From Glycomyces tenuis DSM 44171 (GTDB lineage Bacteria; Actinomycetota; Actinomycetes; Mycobacteriales; Micromonosporaceae): 64,000 bases of DNA. Each line of letters begins with the position of its first letter. Position 1 is the first letter of the stretch. The stretch is taken from contig NZ_KE386600.1 of NCBI RefSeq assembly GCF_000427885.1, positions 149,434 through 213,433 on the forward strand, read 5' to 3'. Of this stretch, positions 25,402 to 34,771 are shown piece by piece. Made by a program: the position numbers and the translations under genes. A model generated the notes under the pieces. It searched no databases, was not told where the DNA came from, and was given only the letters and a program-made list of their open reading frames with translations.

Positions 25402-26148
25402 TCAATCGCCGGCGACCCAGGTCGACAGCGCGCGCCACAAGGGCGCGTAACCCGTCCACTCCATAAACGGCGGAGGAGCCCAGTGCGGCGACATGTCCGA
25501 GGTGAACACCCCGGTCCGTCCGCGGCCGGCCGCGGCGACCGCCACCAGCGGGTGGCCGTTGACTTCGGCGAGCACGTCGGCGCCGTCCTTCGGTTTCGTC
25601 CGGTTGAAGCCCAGCAGCGAGGGCCACAGCTCGCCGGCCGCGCCGATCGCCGGATGCTCGGGCCTGAGCACCTTGACGGTCGCGCCCTCGGGGTGCTCGG
25701 CGCGGTCGTCTACTTCGAGGACCTCGACGGGCAGCAGATCGCCGATCGGGCTGTTGGCGTACCCGGCCTTGGCGTCGACGCCCGAGAACGAGAGGTAGCC
25801 GCCGACCATGAGCAGCCCGCCGCCGCCGAGGACGTACTCGCGGATGAGCGCGAGCCGGTTCGGTTCGCTGACGCTGGTGTTGAACACCGCCCGGGACAGC
25901 AGGAAGGTGTTCGCGCCGACGTCGCTGATGACCACGAGATCGTAGGACCGGAGCGTGTCGAGGTCGGTGGGGAACGCCGTCTCGATGGTGTGCGCGGGCA
26001 GGTGGACGACCTCCCAGCCGTCGCCGCGCAGGGCCTCGGCGTATTCGCGTCCGCCCTCGACGTACTCGGTCGTGGTGAAGCTGTCGAATCCCTTCTGGTG
26101 GATCATGTGCGTCGTCCACGACTCGCCGAGCAGCAATGCCTTCTTCAT
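25402..26148 (-). CDS. Glutamine-amidotransferase-like protein (PF07090/DUF1355 type)
   Basis: 248 aa, class I GATase fold lacking an obvious amidotransferase Cys context. It begins MKKALLLGESWTTHMIHQKG and contains YVLGGGGLLMVGGYLSFSG and GVFTSDMSPHWAP, all typical of the uncharacterised PF07090 group that occurs beside sugar and nucleoside catabolic genes. The start ATG has AGGCGG upstream; the longer frame is unsupported. It lies between the MBL hydrolase (14-base gap) and ribokinase. Reaction unknown. Confidence 0.78.
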   Translation of the reverse strand: MKKALLLGESWTTHMIHQKGFDSFTTTEYVEGGREYAEALRGDGWEVVHLPAHTIETAFPTDLDTLRSYDLVVISDVGANTFLLSRAVFNTSVSEPNRLALIREYVLGGGGLLMVGGYLSFSGVDAKAGYANSPIGDLLPVEVLEVDDRAEHPEGATVKVLRPEHPAIGAAGELWPSLLGFNRTKPKDGADVLAEVNGHPLVAVAAAGRGRTGVFTSDMSPHWAPPPFMEWTGYAPLWRALSTWVAGD

Positions 26149-26162
26149 GTTCTGGCCGCCTT

Positions 26163-26987
26163 TCATCCGATGGTTCCGGAGGGGAAGAGCTCGAGGAACT
26201 TCCAGTCGTGTTCGGGGACGATGAGGTCGGCCTCCCGGCGCAGCCGCTCGTAGCCGGCCATGAGGTCGGGCAGGTCCCAGAACGACCCCATGGGCCAGTT
26301 CAGTTCGAGGTTCTTGTAGTTGTACATGACGTCGCTGGTCAGGCATACCGTGCCGAGTTCGGTCTCGACCATGACGACCATGCAGCCGGGTGTGTGGCCG
26401 CCGATCTTCACCAGTCGCACGGCCGGGTCCATCTGCACGTCGCCGTCGATCACCCGCAGCCGGTCGCGGACGGCCTCGACCTTGTAGGCGTACTCGGGGT
26501 AATAGAACATGCAGAAGCCCGGCGGCTCGGTGGCCTGGGGCAGCTCGTCCCGCTGCACGACGAACGTGGCGTTGGGGAAGAGCTCGTTGTTGCCGACGTG
26601 GTCGAAGTGCAGGTGCGTCAGCACGACCACGTCGACGTCGCCGGGTTCGACGCCGTGGCGGGCCAGGCCCGCCACGAGGTCCTGCTCCGCCGAGCGCGAG
26701 GCGACGAAGTCGACGCCGTAGCGGCTCTGCATCCGCGACACCTCGTCGATGTCGCCCAGGCCGGTGTCGACCAGGATCGTCTGCTCGGTGCCTTCGAGGA
26801 GCCAGACCGGCACGGGGACCATCACTCCTTCATGGACGGACCCGTCGCGCCGGACGATGTCGTTCCGGAAGCCGTAGGGCAGCCGGTCCTCCTCGGCCAG
26901 GTCCGGGTGCGCCCCGGAGTTGAGGAGCGAGACCGGGAGCGAACTCTCCAGCTCCCCTGTCACGATGTGGTGGATCTTGACGCTCAT
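26163..26987 (-). CDS. Metallo-beta-lactamase-fold hydrolase (lactonase-like)
   Basis: 274 aa. The metal motif THLHFDHVG (HxHxDH) is present, followed by metal ligands in GGHTPGCMV and in the SDVMYN strand, and the distal His in VPEHDW. The architecture is that of N-acyl-homoserine-lactonase/AttM-type enzymes. In this operon, hydrolysis of a sugar lactone or cyclic imported compound is at least as likely as quorum quenching. The start MSVKIHH follows the gene for the importer's binding protein by 16 bases. Confidence 0.85.
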   Translation of the reverse strand: MSVKIHHIVTGELESSLPVSLLNSGAHPDLAEEDRLPYGFRNDIVRRDGSVHEGVMVPVPVWLLEGTEQTILVDTGLGDIDEVSRMQSRYGVDFVASRSAEQDLVAGLARHGVEPGDVDVVVLTHLHFDHVGNNELFPNATFVVQRDELPQATEPPGFCMFYYPEYAYKVEAVRDRLRVIDGDVQMDPAVRLVKIGGHTPGCMVVMVETELGTVCLTSDVMYNYKNLELNWPMGSFWDLPDLMAGYERLRREADLIVPEHDWKFLELFPSGTIG

Positions 26988-27003
26988 CGTCGTCCCTGCC
27001 TTT

Positions 27004-28119
27004 CTAATAGCCGGTCTCGTCGGCGCCGTACTCCTCGACATAGGCGTCCCAGACCTCCCGCATGAGGAAGTGGTCCGCGGCGTCGACCGGCGCGGGGATC
27101 GCCCCGGTGTCGACGAGGTAGCTGTTGTCGCTGTCCCAGGTGTCCTTCCAGTAGGCGACGCCGTCCTCGTCGAGGATCATCGACTCGGCGTCCGCGGCGT
27201 TGCCCGCGTACAGCTCGATGTTCTGCCAGTACTCCTTGAAGCCCTCGAGGGTGAGCCCGGCGGCCGTCTCCTCGTTGAGCCGGTCGGTGACGGTGGTGCC
27301 GCACGCGTCGGTCTCGGCGTCGCAGTAACGGACGATGCGGTGCATGACGTTGAGGAAGGCGAGGATCTCCTCCTCGTTGTTCTCGACATAGCCGCGCTTG
27401 GTGATGACGCCGTTGATGGGCGGCGGCGCGAGCTCGGGGCCCGAGAGCCCGATGACCATGCCCTCGTCGAGGGCCTTCGAGCGCTGCGGGACGCCGCCGA
27501 GGTAGGCGTCGCCGGTCCCGCTGAGGAAGGCCGCCAGGCCCTGGTCGGGGTCCATGTCGACGAAGTCGACGTCGCTCTCGTCCATGCCGACCGAGGCGAG
27601 CGCGTCGTTGATCTGCTTGCCCATGTCGGTCGAGAGGGTCGTCACGATCGTCTTGCCCTCGAGGCTCTCGATCATCGCGGTCCGCGCCTGCTCGCGGTCG
27701 CCGAGCTCCGCTTCGAGCTCGTCGATCGTCTGGAGCGATCCGTCGTCGCGGAGCATCAGGGACGAGCCCTCGGTGAACGGGTTCCACCCGTAGGCGTAGA
27801 CGATGTCGGGGTCGGAGTTCGCGATCGACACCACTCCGGTGGTGTTGTTGACGGCCATGTCGACGTCCCCGGAGATGAGGGCCGGGGTGATGCCGTTCCA
27901 GGCCAGCGACTTGAGCTCGACGTCGAGCCCGGCCTCCTCGAACCAGCCCCGCTCCTCGCCGATGATCGGCAGGTAGGTGTCCTGGAACGGGGAGATGCCG
28001 ATGGTGATCTTCGTGAGGCCGTCGGCCCCCTCTTCCAAGGTGTCGCCGCCGCCGTTGCAGCCGGCGAGCGCCAGGACGGCGACCGCCGTGACGGCCGAGT
28101 AGCGTTTCGCGGTCTTCAT
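27004..28119 (-). CDS. ABC importer substrate-binding lipoprotein (NMT1/TauA type)
   Basis: 371 aa. The lipobox LALAGC places the mature Cys at about 23. The binding domain starts ITIGISPFQDTYLPIIGEER and continues with GLDVELKSLAWNGITPALIS, the NMT1/SsuA/TauA fold that binds thiamin-precursor-, sulfonate- or nitrate-like ligands. The start MKTAKR has AAAGGA upstream. Followed by the lactonase and preceded by its permease and ATPase genes. Ligand not predictable; acidic residues dominate the surface. Confidence 0.88.
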   Translation of the reverse strand: MKTAKRYSAVTAVAVLALAGCNGGGDTLEEGADGLTKITIGISPFQDTYLPIIGEERGWFEEAGLDVELKSLAWNGITPALISGDVDMAVNNTTGVVSIANSDPDIVYAYGWNPFTEGSSLMLRDDGSLQTIDELEAELGDREQARTAMIESLEGKTIVTTLSTDMGKQINDALASVGMDESDVDFVDMDPDQGLAAFLSGTGDAYLGGVPQRSKALDEGMVIGLSGPELAPPPINGVITKRGYVENNEEEILAFLNVMHRIVRYCDAETDACGTTVTDRLNEETAAGLTLEGFKEYWQNIELYAGNAADAESMILDEDGVAYWKDTWDSDNSYLVDTGAIPAPVDAADHFLMREVWDAYVEEYGADETGY

Positions 28120-28190
28120 CGTGCGTTCCTTTCTGTGGGTGCCGTCTCCTGGGCGAGGCGATTGGCGTGCGTGTCGCTGGAGTGCGTCGG

Positions 28191-29006
28191 TCAGCGCTGT
28201 GCGGCCCAACGGGTGACGTGGGCGCTGATGCGGGAGATGGCCTGGTCGAGCACGACTGCCATGAGCGCGATGCAGATCGTGCCGAGGAGCACGACCGCCG
28301 TGTTCAGGGTCCGGCTGGCCTGCATGATCAGGCGGCCGATGCCCGCGTCGGCCCCGAGGAACTCGGCCGCGACGACGACCGCGAAGGCCAGGGCGCTGCC
28401 GATCCTGAAGCCCGACAGGATCTCCGGGACGATCGCCGGCAGGACCACCGAGCGGTAGACCCCGCCGCTGTCCGCGCCGAGCGAGCGGGCCGCCTGGAGG
28501 TAGACGGGCGGGACGTTGCCCACCGCGACCGTCGTGTTGACGACCATGACCATGAAGCAGGCGAGCGCGCCCAGGAACAGCTTGCCGCTGTCGCCGATCC
28601 CGAACCAGAGGATCACGAACGGGATGAGCGCCACCGGCGGCACGGGGCGCACCGCCTCGATGATCGGGTTGAGCGCGTACATGAGCCACCGGGCGCGGGC
28701 CATGGCCAGGCCGATGACCACGCCGAGGGCGGAGCCGCCGATCCAGGAGGCCAGGACGCGGCCGAGCGTCGCGCCCGCGTCGGCGAGCAGCTGCGTGTTG
28801 AGCGTGGTGATCGCCGTCCACAGCGCCTCGGGCGAGGGCAGGTAGAGCTGCTTGACCGTCTCGGTGCCGGTGGTGACGGTCCACCACAGGACGAGCAGCG
28901 CCGTGACGACGCCGATGCTGATCAGCGGGCCGAGGTTGCGTTTCGGGGCCGCGGCCGCCGGCGGGGCGCCGGGGACGGCCGCGGCGGTCTCGTCAAGCCG
29001 TGTCAT
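28191..29006 (-). CDS. ABC importer permease (SsuC/TauC type)
   Basis: 271 aa with about six membrane helices and the EAA loop SLGADSGGVYRSVVLPAIVP that contacts the ATPase. N-terminal Ala/Pro-rich tail precedes the first helix at about 28-48. The gene overlaps the ATPase gene by 14 bases, so the two are translationally coupled. Forms the membrane part of the NMT1/TauABC-like importer in this operon. Confidence 0.9.
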   Translation of the reverse strand: MTRLDETAAAVPGAPPAAAAPKRNLGPLISIGVVTALLVLWWTVTTGTETVKQLYLPSPEALWTAITTLNTQLLADAGATLGRVLASWIGGSALGVVIGLAMARARWLMYALNPIIEAVRPVPPVALIPFVILWFGIGDSGKLFLGALACFMVMVVNTTVAVGNVPPVYLQAARSLGADSGGVYRSVVLPAIVPEILSGFRIGSALAFAVVVAAEFLGADAGIGRLIMQASRTLNTAVVLLGTICIALMAVVLDQAISRISAHVTRWAAQR

Positions 29007-29763
29007 CGTGGACCTCCCTGAGCGAGTGGGCGATGTCGATCCGCAGCGCCTGGAAGTCGGGGTCGGCGCGCAGGTCGAGGTTCCGGTCGGGGCCGAACGG
29101 CACGTCGACGACGCTGTGCACTCTGGCGGGGCGGGGCGTCATCACGATGACGCGGTCGCCCAGGAAGAGCGCCTCCTCGATGTCGTGGGTGACGAACACG
29201 ATCGTCTTGGGCTCGGCGTCGGCGACCCTCCTGAGCGATGTCCACATGGTCTCCTTCGTGAACAGGTCGAGCGCGCCGAACGGCTCGTCGAGCAGCAGCA
29301 CGTCGGGTCCGCTGGCATAGGCGCGGGCGAGGTCCACCCGCTTGCGCATGCCGCCGGACAGCTCCTTCGGGTACGCCTTCGCGAAGTCGGACAGGCCGAC
29401 CAGGTCGAGGAACCGCTCGATCCGCTCGGCGCGCCGGGCGCGCGGCATGCCCTGCATGCGGGGGCCGAAGGCGATGTTGCCGGCGACCGTGAGCCACGGG
29501 AACACCGCGTCGGCCTGGAAGACCACCGCCCGGTCGGCGGCGGGGCCCTCGACCTCCCTGCCGTCGAGGCTGATGGAGCCGGCGGTCGGCCGGATGAACC
29601 CGGCGATGAGGTTGAGCATGGTGGTCTTGCCGCAGCCGCTGGGCCCGACCACGCAGACGGTCTCGCAGTGGTCGATGGTCAGCGAGGTCTCGTTGAGCGC
29701 GACGGTGCGCTTGCGGGCCGTCGCGAACACTTTCGAGACCGAGTCGATGGTTATCTGCGCCAT
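28993..29763 (-). CDS. ABC importer ATP-binding protein (SsuB/TauB type)
   Basis: 256 aa. Walker A GPSGCGKTT, Q-loop VVFQADAVFPWLTV, signature ELSGGMRKRV, Walker B VLLLDEPFGALD, H-loop FVTHDIEEA. The FPWL after the Q-loop and FGALDLFTK after Walker B are typical of nitrate/sulfonate/taurine importers. The start ATG abuts the LacI stop (one-base overlap), so the regulator is co-transcribed with the importer. Confidence 0.93.
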   Translation of the reverse strand: MAQITIDSVSKVFATARKRTVALNETSLTIDHCETVCVVGPSGCGKTTMLNLIAGFIRPTAGSISLDGREVEGPAADRAVVFQADAVFPWLTVAGNIAFGPRMQGMPRARRAERIERFLDLVGLSDFAKAYPKELSGGMRKRVDLARAYASGPDVLLLDEPFGALDLFTKETMWTSLRRVADAEPKTIVFVTHDIEEALFLGDRVIVMTPRPARVHSVVDVPFGPDRNLDLRADPDFQALRIDIAHSLREVHDDTA

Positions 29764-30794
29764 CAGCGGACCTCCTCGGGGACGGGCGCGATGCTCGGAG
29801 CGGATGTCGAGTCGCGGACGATGAGCTCGACGGGGTACACGTGCCGACCCCCGTCGAGCTCGCCGTTCTGGTCCAGGGCGGCGACCAGAGCGGCGACCGC
29901 CTCCCCGCCGAGGGCGGCGACGTCCTGTCGGACCGTCGTCAGCCGCGGGCGGGCATATCGGGTCGGGACGATGTCGTCGAATCCGGCGACGGAGACGTCG
30001 CGGGGAATCTCGACGCCGACGGAAGTCAGGTGGTCGATCGCGCCGAGGGCCATCAGGTCGTTGGCGGCGAAGAGGCCGGTGAACTCGCCGGCGGCGAACG
30101 CGCCGCCGAACGGCTCGACGGCCGCCCGGCCGCCGTCGTGGGTGAAGCCGCCGCTGACGATGTGCGGGGCGGGGGCCCCGGCGGCGGCCCAGACCTCGGT
30201 GAAGCCGCGGACGCGCTCGCGGCTGCTCACCAGGTCCGCGTTGGCCTCGAGGACGAGCACGTCGCGGTGCCCGAGGCCGAGGAGGTGCTCGGCGACGAGT
30301 CTGCCGCCGTCGTAGTTGTCCGAGACGAACGCCGTCGCCTCGGCGCCGGGCACCTCCTCGTCGACCAGGACCAGCGGGAGGTTGCCGAGCAGGCGGGCGA
30401 GCTCGGAGTTGCTCGGCGGGGCGCCCGCGGCGTACACGACGCCGTCGACGGCCCTGGAGCGGATCATCTCCAAGGCGTGCTTCTCACGTTCGTGATCGAA
30501 GCCGGTGGTGCAGAGCAGCACGTTGTAGCCTCCGAGGGTGGCCGACTGCTCGACGCCCTGCGCGAGCTCCGCGAAATAGCCGTTGCCGATGTCCGGCACG
30601 ACCAGGCCGAGGATGCGCGTCCGTCCGCTGGCGAGGCTCTGTGCGGAGCGACCCGGGGCGTAGCCCAGTTCCTTGACGGCCGCGAGGACGCGCGCTCGGA
30701 CGTCGGCGCTGACCCGCCGTTTCCCGCTGAGGGCGTGGGAGACGGTCGTGGGGCTCACACCGGCGAGCCTGGCGACGTCTGCGATAGAGACCAT
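29763..30794 (-). CDS. LacI-family transcriptional repressor
   Basis: 343 aa. N-terminal HTH MVSIADVARLAGVSPTTVSH with hinge helix residues (RSAQSLASGRT), then a periplasmic-binding-like ligand domain to the C-terminus (VPDIGNGYFAELAQGVEQSA; FDDIVPTRYARPRLTTVRQD). First gene of the seven-gene operon. The start MVSIAD lies 24 bases from a pair of perfect LacI-type operators, so it almost certainly represses itself and the importer and catabolic genes. The inducer is probably the transported sugar-like compound or its metabolite. Confidence 0.93.
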   Translation of the reverse strand: MVSIADVARLAGVSPTTVSHALSGKRRVSADVRARVLAAVKELGYAPGRSAQSLASGRTRILGLVVPDIGNGYFAELAQGVEQSATLGGYNVLLCTTGFDHEREKHALEMIRSRAVDGVVYAAGAPPSNSELARLLGNLPLVLVDEEVPGAEATAFVSDNYDGGRLVAEHLLGLGHRDVLVLEANADLVSSRERVRGFTEVWAAAGAPAPHIVSGGFTHDGGRAAVEPFGGAFAAGEFTGLFAANDLMALGAIDHLTSVGVEIPRDVSVAGFDDIVPTRYARPRLTTVRQDVAALGGEAVAALVAALDQNGELDGGRHVYPVELIVRDSTSAPSIAPVPEEVR

Positions 30795-30817
30795 GTGTTC
30801 CGGGCCTTTCCGTCTTG

Positions 30818-30875
30818 CAAAGCGCTTTGGCAAAGCGCTTTGGCTCAACCTAACGCCATCGCACGGTAGACGCAA
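30818..30875 (-). promoter_or_regulatory. Promoter with tandem LacI operators
   Basis: Two perfect 12-bp palindromes CAAAGCGCTTTG at 30818-30829 and 30831-30842, one base apart (centres 13 bp apart), match LacI-family operators. Just upstream on the minus strand are -35 TTGCGT (30870-30875) and -10 TAGGTT (30847-30852) with a 17-base spacer. The operators cover the transcription start, which fits repression. The remaining gap to 31045 shows nothing further. Confidence 0.85.
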
Positions 30876-31045
30876 GTCACATTTGCATAACTGCGATGAA
30901 GCGGCTGGTCACGGGGCGGTGACCGTGCGACCCCCGGCGCCCGGCACGACCGCGACATCGCGGCGACCGAAAAGAGCTGCGAGCCGAGTGGCACGGCGCA
31001 GACGGCCTCTTGTCGGATCCGTGCGTGTTCGAGCAGTGCTTGGAT

Positions 31046-31984
31046 TCAAGACCGCGTGACATCTCCCATTGTGGAGGCGATCGCGCGGAGAGACATCGGG
31101 CGAAGCGCGATCCAAGCCCCCGCCATGAGGACGAGGGAGCCGAGGAAGATCCAGAATCCGGTCCAGTTCGCCTCGTCGGTCGCCGCGTACATGTGGTTGA
31201 GGTTGCGCTGAGCGCCGGTCGCGAGCACGAGAGCCAGGTGCGCCACGATGAATGCGACGAACGCGATCATCAACGGGAAGTGCAGCGCACGCGCGGCCTC
31301 GATGGGGAACATCCTGTTGAGCCGGGTCGCGTTCCTCGGCCACGACGGTGACATCCGCAGCCCGGTGAGCAGCGACAGCGGGGCGACGAGGAAGACGATC
31401 GCGAAGTAACTCAGCAGTTGCAGCGCGTTGTAGTTCACCCAGCCGTCCTCGGCCGGCCAGTTCAGGGAGGCGTACTGGATCGCCGCCGAGAGCGCGTTCG
31501 GGAACACGTCCCAAGAGGTCGGCACGATCCTGGCCCACTGCCCCGTGGCGAACAGCAGGACGAAGAACACGACACCGTTGACGGCCCAGAGGGCGTCGGC
31601 GACGATGTGCAGCCACAGATCGATGCTGAGCTTCTTCGGCGGGTTCTTGGTACGGATCGGTCCGGCGTTGTTCCTGGTCCAGAACATCGTCGGTCGCTGG
31701 TTCGTGCGCACGGCCCAGCCCGACTTGATCACGAACACGATGAGGAGCGCGTTGATCCCGTGTTGCCAGGCGAGCCAGGCAGGGAAGCCGACCGGCGCCC
31801 ACTCGGGCAGGTGGGATTCGCCCGGGTAGGCGGTCAGGAAGTCCCGCCCGATGCCGCTCGCCCGGAACGCCTGGGCGCCCAGCACCACGATGAGCAGTAC
31901 CACGATCGCGGCCGGCACGAGCCACACGAGCTTGAACCATGGACGCTTTCGGACGGCGGCGAGCCGGTCGGCTGTCGTGCTCAT
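31046..31984 (-). CDS. Membrane cytochrome b-type protein
   Basis: 312 aa with about five or six membrane segments (near 17-38, 68-85, 120-145, 185-212, 238-262 and 275-297). Candidate heme-ligand His residues lie within or next to helices: [38 protein letters not shown]. This resembles the cytochrome b561/DUF4405-like group. It overlaps etfA by four bases, so it is the last gene of the ETF operon. I infer that it takes electrons from the ETF or a partner to the quinone pool. This would replace the usual ETF:quinone oxidoreductase, which is not seen here. Confidence 0.72.
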   Translation of the reverse strand: MSTTADRLAAVRKRPWFKLVWLVPAAIVVLLIVVLGAQAFRASGIGRDFLTAYPGESHLPEWAPVGFPAWLAWQHGINALLIVFVIKSGWAVRTNQRPTMFWTRNNAGPIRTKNPPKKLSIDLWLHIVADALWAVNGVVFFVLLFATGQWARIVPTSWDVFPNALSAAIQYASLNWPAEDGWVNYNALQLLSYFAIVFLVAPLSLLTGLRMSPSWPRNATRLNRMFPIEAARALHFPLMIAFVAFIVAHLALVLATGAQRNLNHMYAATDEANWTGFWIFLGSLVLMAGAWIALRPMSLRAIASTMGDVTRS

Positions 31985-32952
31985 CGTCGATCGGCCTCGA
32001 TCTTCTCGATCAGCTGGGGCACCACGGTGAACACGTCGCCCACCACGCCGAAGTCGGCGATGTCGAAGATCGGCGCGTCCGGATCCTTGTTGATCGCGAC
32101 GATGGTCTTCGCGGTCTGCATGCCCGTGCGGTGCTGGATGGCGCCGGATATGCCGAGGGCGACGTACAACTGCGGCGAGACGGTGACGCCGGTCTGGCCG
32201 ACTTGAGCCGACTGCGGCACGTAGCCCGCGTCGACCGCCGCTCGCGAGGCGCCGACCGCGGCCCCCAGGGCATCGGCCAGCTGCTCGACGAGCGCGAACC
32301 GCTCCCGCGACTGGAGCCCTCGGCCGCCGGAGACGACGCGCGCCGCCGTGCGCAGCTCCGGCCGGTTCGAGGCGACCGGCGTCTCGGACACCCCCTCGAC
32401 GGCGGCGCTCGGGACTGCCGACACCGGCAGCGCCTCGGATCTGACTTCGGGCTCAGTGACCGTCACCGGCCCTTCCAGGGAGCCCTGGCGCACCGTCGCG
32501 ATGAGCGGGCCGCCCTCGACGGCCGACTCCACGGTGTACGACCCACCGAGCACCGAGGTGGTGGCCACCGCCCGTCCCTCGGCGGCGCGCAGGTCGACGA
32601 CGTCGACGATCATTCCGGCGTCCAGGCGCACGGCCAGCCGGCCGGCGACCTCGCGGCCGTCGATGGTGTTCTCCGTCAGCACGGCGACCGGCGCGGTATC
32701 CGCGGCGGCGGTGGCGAGGGCGTCGACCATCGGCGTCAGCAACGCCGAGTCGACTTCGGGGGAGATGTAGTGGCGCACCTCGGCCGCCCCGGCGCGGCCG
32801 AGCGCGGCGATGGTGCCGTCGCCGAGCGGGCCGTCGGTCACCAGGACGGCGATCGGGGTGCCGAGGCGGGCGGCGCCGGCCAGCAACGCGGTGGCGTGAG
32901 CGTCAACGGTGTCGTGTGTTGAGAGTCTGATGAGGACGAGTATGTTCGGCAC
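31981..32952 (-). CDS. etfA: Electron transfer flavoprotein alpha subunit
   Basis: 323 aa. The N-terminal domain is followed by the FAD-binding C-terminal domain with [60 protein letters not shown], and [20 protein letters not shown]. These are the ETF-alpha signature blocks. It accepts electrons from acyl-CoA dehydrogenases. Placed 9 bases after etfB and overlapping the cytochrome b gene. The dedicated copy beside an acyl-CoA dehydrogenase cluster points to pathway-specific electron transfer. Confidence 0.95.
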   Translation of the reverse strand: MPNILVLIRLSTHDTVDAHATALLAGAARLGTPIAVLVTDGPLGDGTIAALGRAGAAEVRHYISPEVDSALLTPMVDALATAAADTAPVAVLTENTIDGREVAGRLAVRLDAGMIVDVVDLRAAEGRAVATTSVLGGSYTVESAVEGGPLIATVRQGSLEGPVTVTEPEVRSEALPVSAVPSAAVEGVSETPVASNRPELRTAARVVSGGRGLQSRERFALVEQLADALGAAVGASRAAVDAGYVPQSAQVGQTGVTVSPQLYVALGISGAIQHRTGMQTAKTIVAINKDPDAPIFDIADFGVVGDVFTVVPQLIEKIEADRR

Positions 32953-32961
32953 GGCCTGCTC

Positions 32962-33723
32962 CTAGATGAGGCGGGATGAGGTGAGGAATTCGGCCAGCTC
33001 CGCGGCCGCAGTGCCGTCGTCGGCGATCTTGCGGCCCGCCGCGCGGGCGGGGCGCCGCGTGGCGGTCAGCACGGTGGTTCGCGACGCCGGTTCGGCGACG
33101 CCGAGCTCGGCGAGCGCCACAGTGTCGAGGGGTTTCTTCTTGGCGCGCATCGAGCCCTTGAACGAAGGGAAGCGCGCCTCGGGGTTGCGCTCGGTGACCG
33201 AGACGATGGCCGGGAGCTCCGCGTGGATCGCCCTGGTGCCCTGCTCGCCGGCCCGTTCGCCCGCAACGTTGTCCGCTCCGATGGCGACGGTGTTGAGCGA
33301 AGTGGCGTGCGGGAGGCCGAGTCGCTCGGCGATCATCGCCGCCAAGGCGCCACCGCGGCCGTCGGTCGACTCGTTGCCGGCGATCACGAGATCGAACCCC
33401 TCACGGCGCAGTGCCGCCGCGAGCACGGCCGAGGTGCGCAGCATGTCCGATCCGGCGAGATCCTCGTCGAGAATGTGGACGGCGCGGTCCGCGCCGAGAG
33501 CGAGCCCTTTGCGAAGGACGTCGACGGAGGAGGCCGGCCCCATCGTCAGCAGCACCACCTCCGCCTTGCGCGCGTCCTTCTCCTTGAGCGCCACCTCCAT
33601 CGCCCGCTCGGTGATCTCGTCGACGACGAGGTCGCCGCCGCGGTCGATCCTCCCGGTGGCCTGATCGAGCCGGCGGTCGCCGTAGGTGTCGGGCACCTGT
33701 TTGATGAGCACGATGATCTTCAT
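32962..33723 (-). CDS. etfB: Electron transfer flavoprotein beta subunit
   Basis: 253 aa. Begins MKIIVLIKQVPDTYGDRRLD and carries the beta-subunit blocks DEITERAMEVALKEKD, DLVIAGNESTDGRGGALAAM and the recognition-loop region LPAIVSVTERNPEARFPSFK, which contacts acyl-CoA dehydrogenases. Partner of EtfA. 33 bases after the NMO-type gene, in the same minus-strand operon divergent from the main catabolic operon. Confidence 0.95.
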   Translation of the reverse strand: MKIIVLIKQVPDTYGDRRLDQATGRIDRGGDLVVDEITERAMEVALKEKDARKAEVVLLTMGPASSVDVLRKGLALGADRAVHILDEDLAGSDMLRTSAVLAAALRREGFDLVIAGNESTDGRGGALAAMIAERLGLPHATSLNTVAIGADNVAGERAGEQGTRAIHAELPAIVSVTERNPEARFPSFKGSMRAKKKPLDTVALAELGVAEPASRTTVLTATRRPARAAGRKIADDGTAAAELAEFLTSSRLI

Positions 33724-33756
33724 GGTCGGTTCTCTCCTTCTGCGCGCGTGGGCGCC

Positions 33757-34728
33757 TCAGGTGGTCTCGGGGGCGAGCACGGTCGTGATGGTCTCCTCGG
33801 CCTCCCGCACCATGCGTTCTACGAGCGCGGCGCAGGTGGGGATGTCGTCGATGAGCGCCTGCGAGAGGCCGGCCCACCAGATGCCGGCCTCGAGATCGCC
33901 CGTCTCGTAGACCGTGCGTCCGCGGCGACCGGCGACGAGCTCGCGCACGTCCGCGAACTCGCCGCCCGCGTCGAGGATCGAGACGACCTCCTGAGAGACG
34001 CTGTTCTTCGACACCCGCGCGGTGTTGCGCAGCTGCCGGAAGACGAGGTCGGTCTGGAGCTCGTCGCGGGCGACCAGCTCCTCCTTCACCCGTTGATGGA
34101 TCGGCGCCTCGGCGGTCGCCATGAAGCGGGTCGCCATCAGCACGCCTTCGGCGCCGAGTGCGAGGGCGGCGGCGAGTCCGGCCCCGTTCGCGATCCCGCC
34201 CGCCGCCAGCAGCGGCACGGAGATCCGCCGGGCCGCCGCCGCGAGCAGCACGAACAGCGGAACGTCGAGTTCGCCGGGGTGGCCGGCGGCCTCGAATCCG
34301 ATCATCGCGACGGCGTCGGCTCCCGCCCGCTCGGCCTTGAGGGCGTGCCTGACGCTCGTGGCCTTGTGCACGACCTTCACGCCCGCGTCGTGGTAGCTCT
34401 GCACGAACACCGCCGGGTTGGAGCCCGAGGTCTCGACGACGGGAACGCCGAGATCGACGATGACGGCCTGGTACTCCTCGTAGGGCGGCGGGTCGATCGA
34501 CGGAAGTGTGGTGAGGTTCACAGCGAATGGTTTGTCGGTGAGGTCCCGGCAGATCTTCACCTGCTCCGCGAGCGCGGCCGGGGTGGGGAAGGTGAGGGCC
34601 GTGATCGTCCCCAGGCCGCCCGCGTTCGACACGGCCGCGGCGAGTTCGGCGTTGCCGATCCACTGCATTCCGCCTTGCATGATGGGCGCGCTGACGTCGA
34701 AAGCTGTGGTGAATCGCGTCTTCAACAC
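33757..34728 (-). CDS. Nitronate monooxygenase / 2-nitropropane dioxygenase-type flavoprotein
   Basis: 323 aa FMN-dependent TIM barrel: APIMQGGMQWIGNAELAAAV, ADAVAMIGFEAAGHPG and VPLLAAGGIANGAGLAAALA are the NMO/NPD signatures. In actinobacterial ring-degradation clusters, proteins of this family (for example mycobacterial IpdC, Rv3553) act as CoA-ester oxidoreductases and not on nitronates, which suits this context better. The start is GTG 34728 (or the next codon, TTG), with AAGGAG nine bases upstream. The longer frame to 34830 starts upstream of the predicted transcription start, inside the operator, and is rejected. Confidence 0.85.
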   Translation of the reverse strand: MLKTRFTTAFDVSAPIMQGGMQWIGNAELAAAVSNAGGLGTITALTFPTPAALAEQVKICRDLTDKPFAVNLTTLPSIDPPPYEEYQAVIVDLGVPVVETSGSNPAVFVQSYHDAGVKVVHKATSVRHALKAERAGADAVAMIGFEAAGHPGELDVPLFVLLAAAARRISVPLLAAGGIANGAGLAAALALGAEGVLMATRFMATAEAPIHQRVKEELVARDELQTDLVFRQLRNTARVSKNSVSQEVVSILDAGGEFADVRELVAGRRGRTVYETGDLEAGIWWAGLSQALIDDIPTCAALVERMVREAEETITTVLAPETT

Positions 34729-34771
34729 GGTGGTGGACTCCTTCGGCCGGAGCGGGCGTGCGGCCGGGCCG

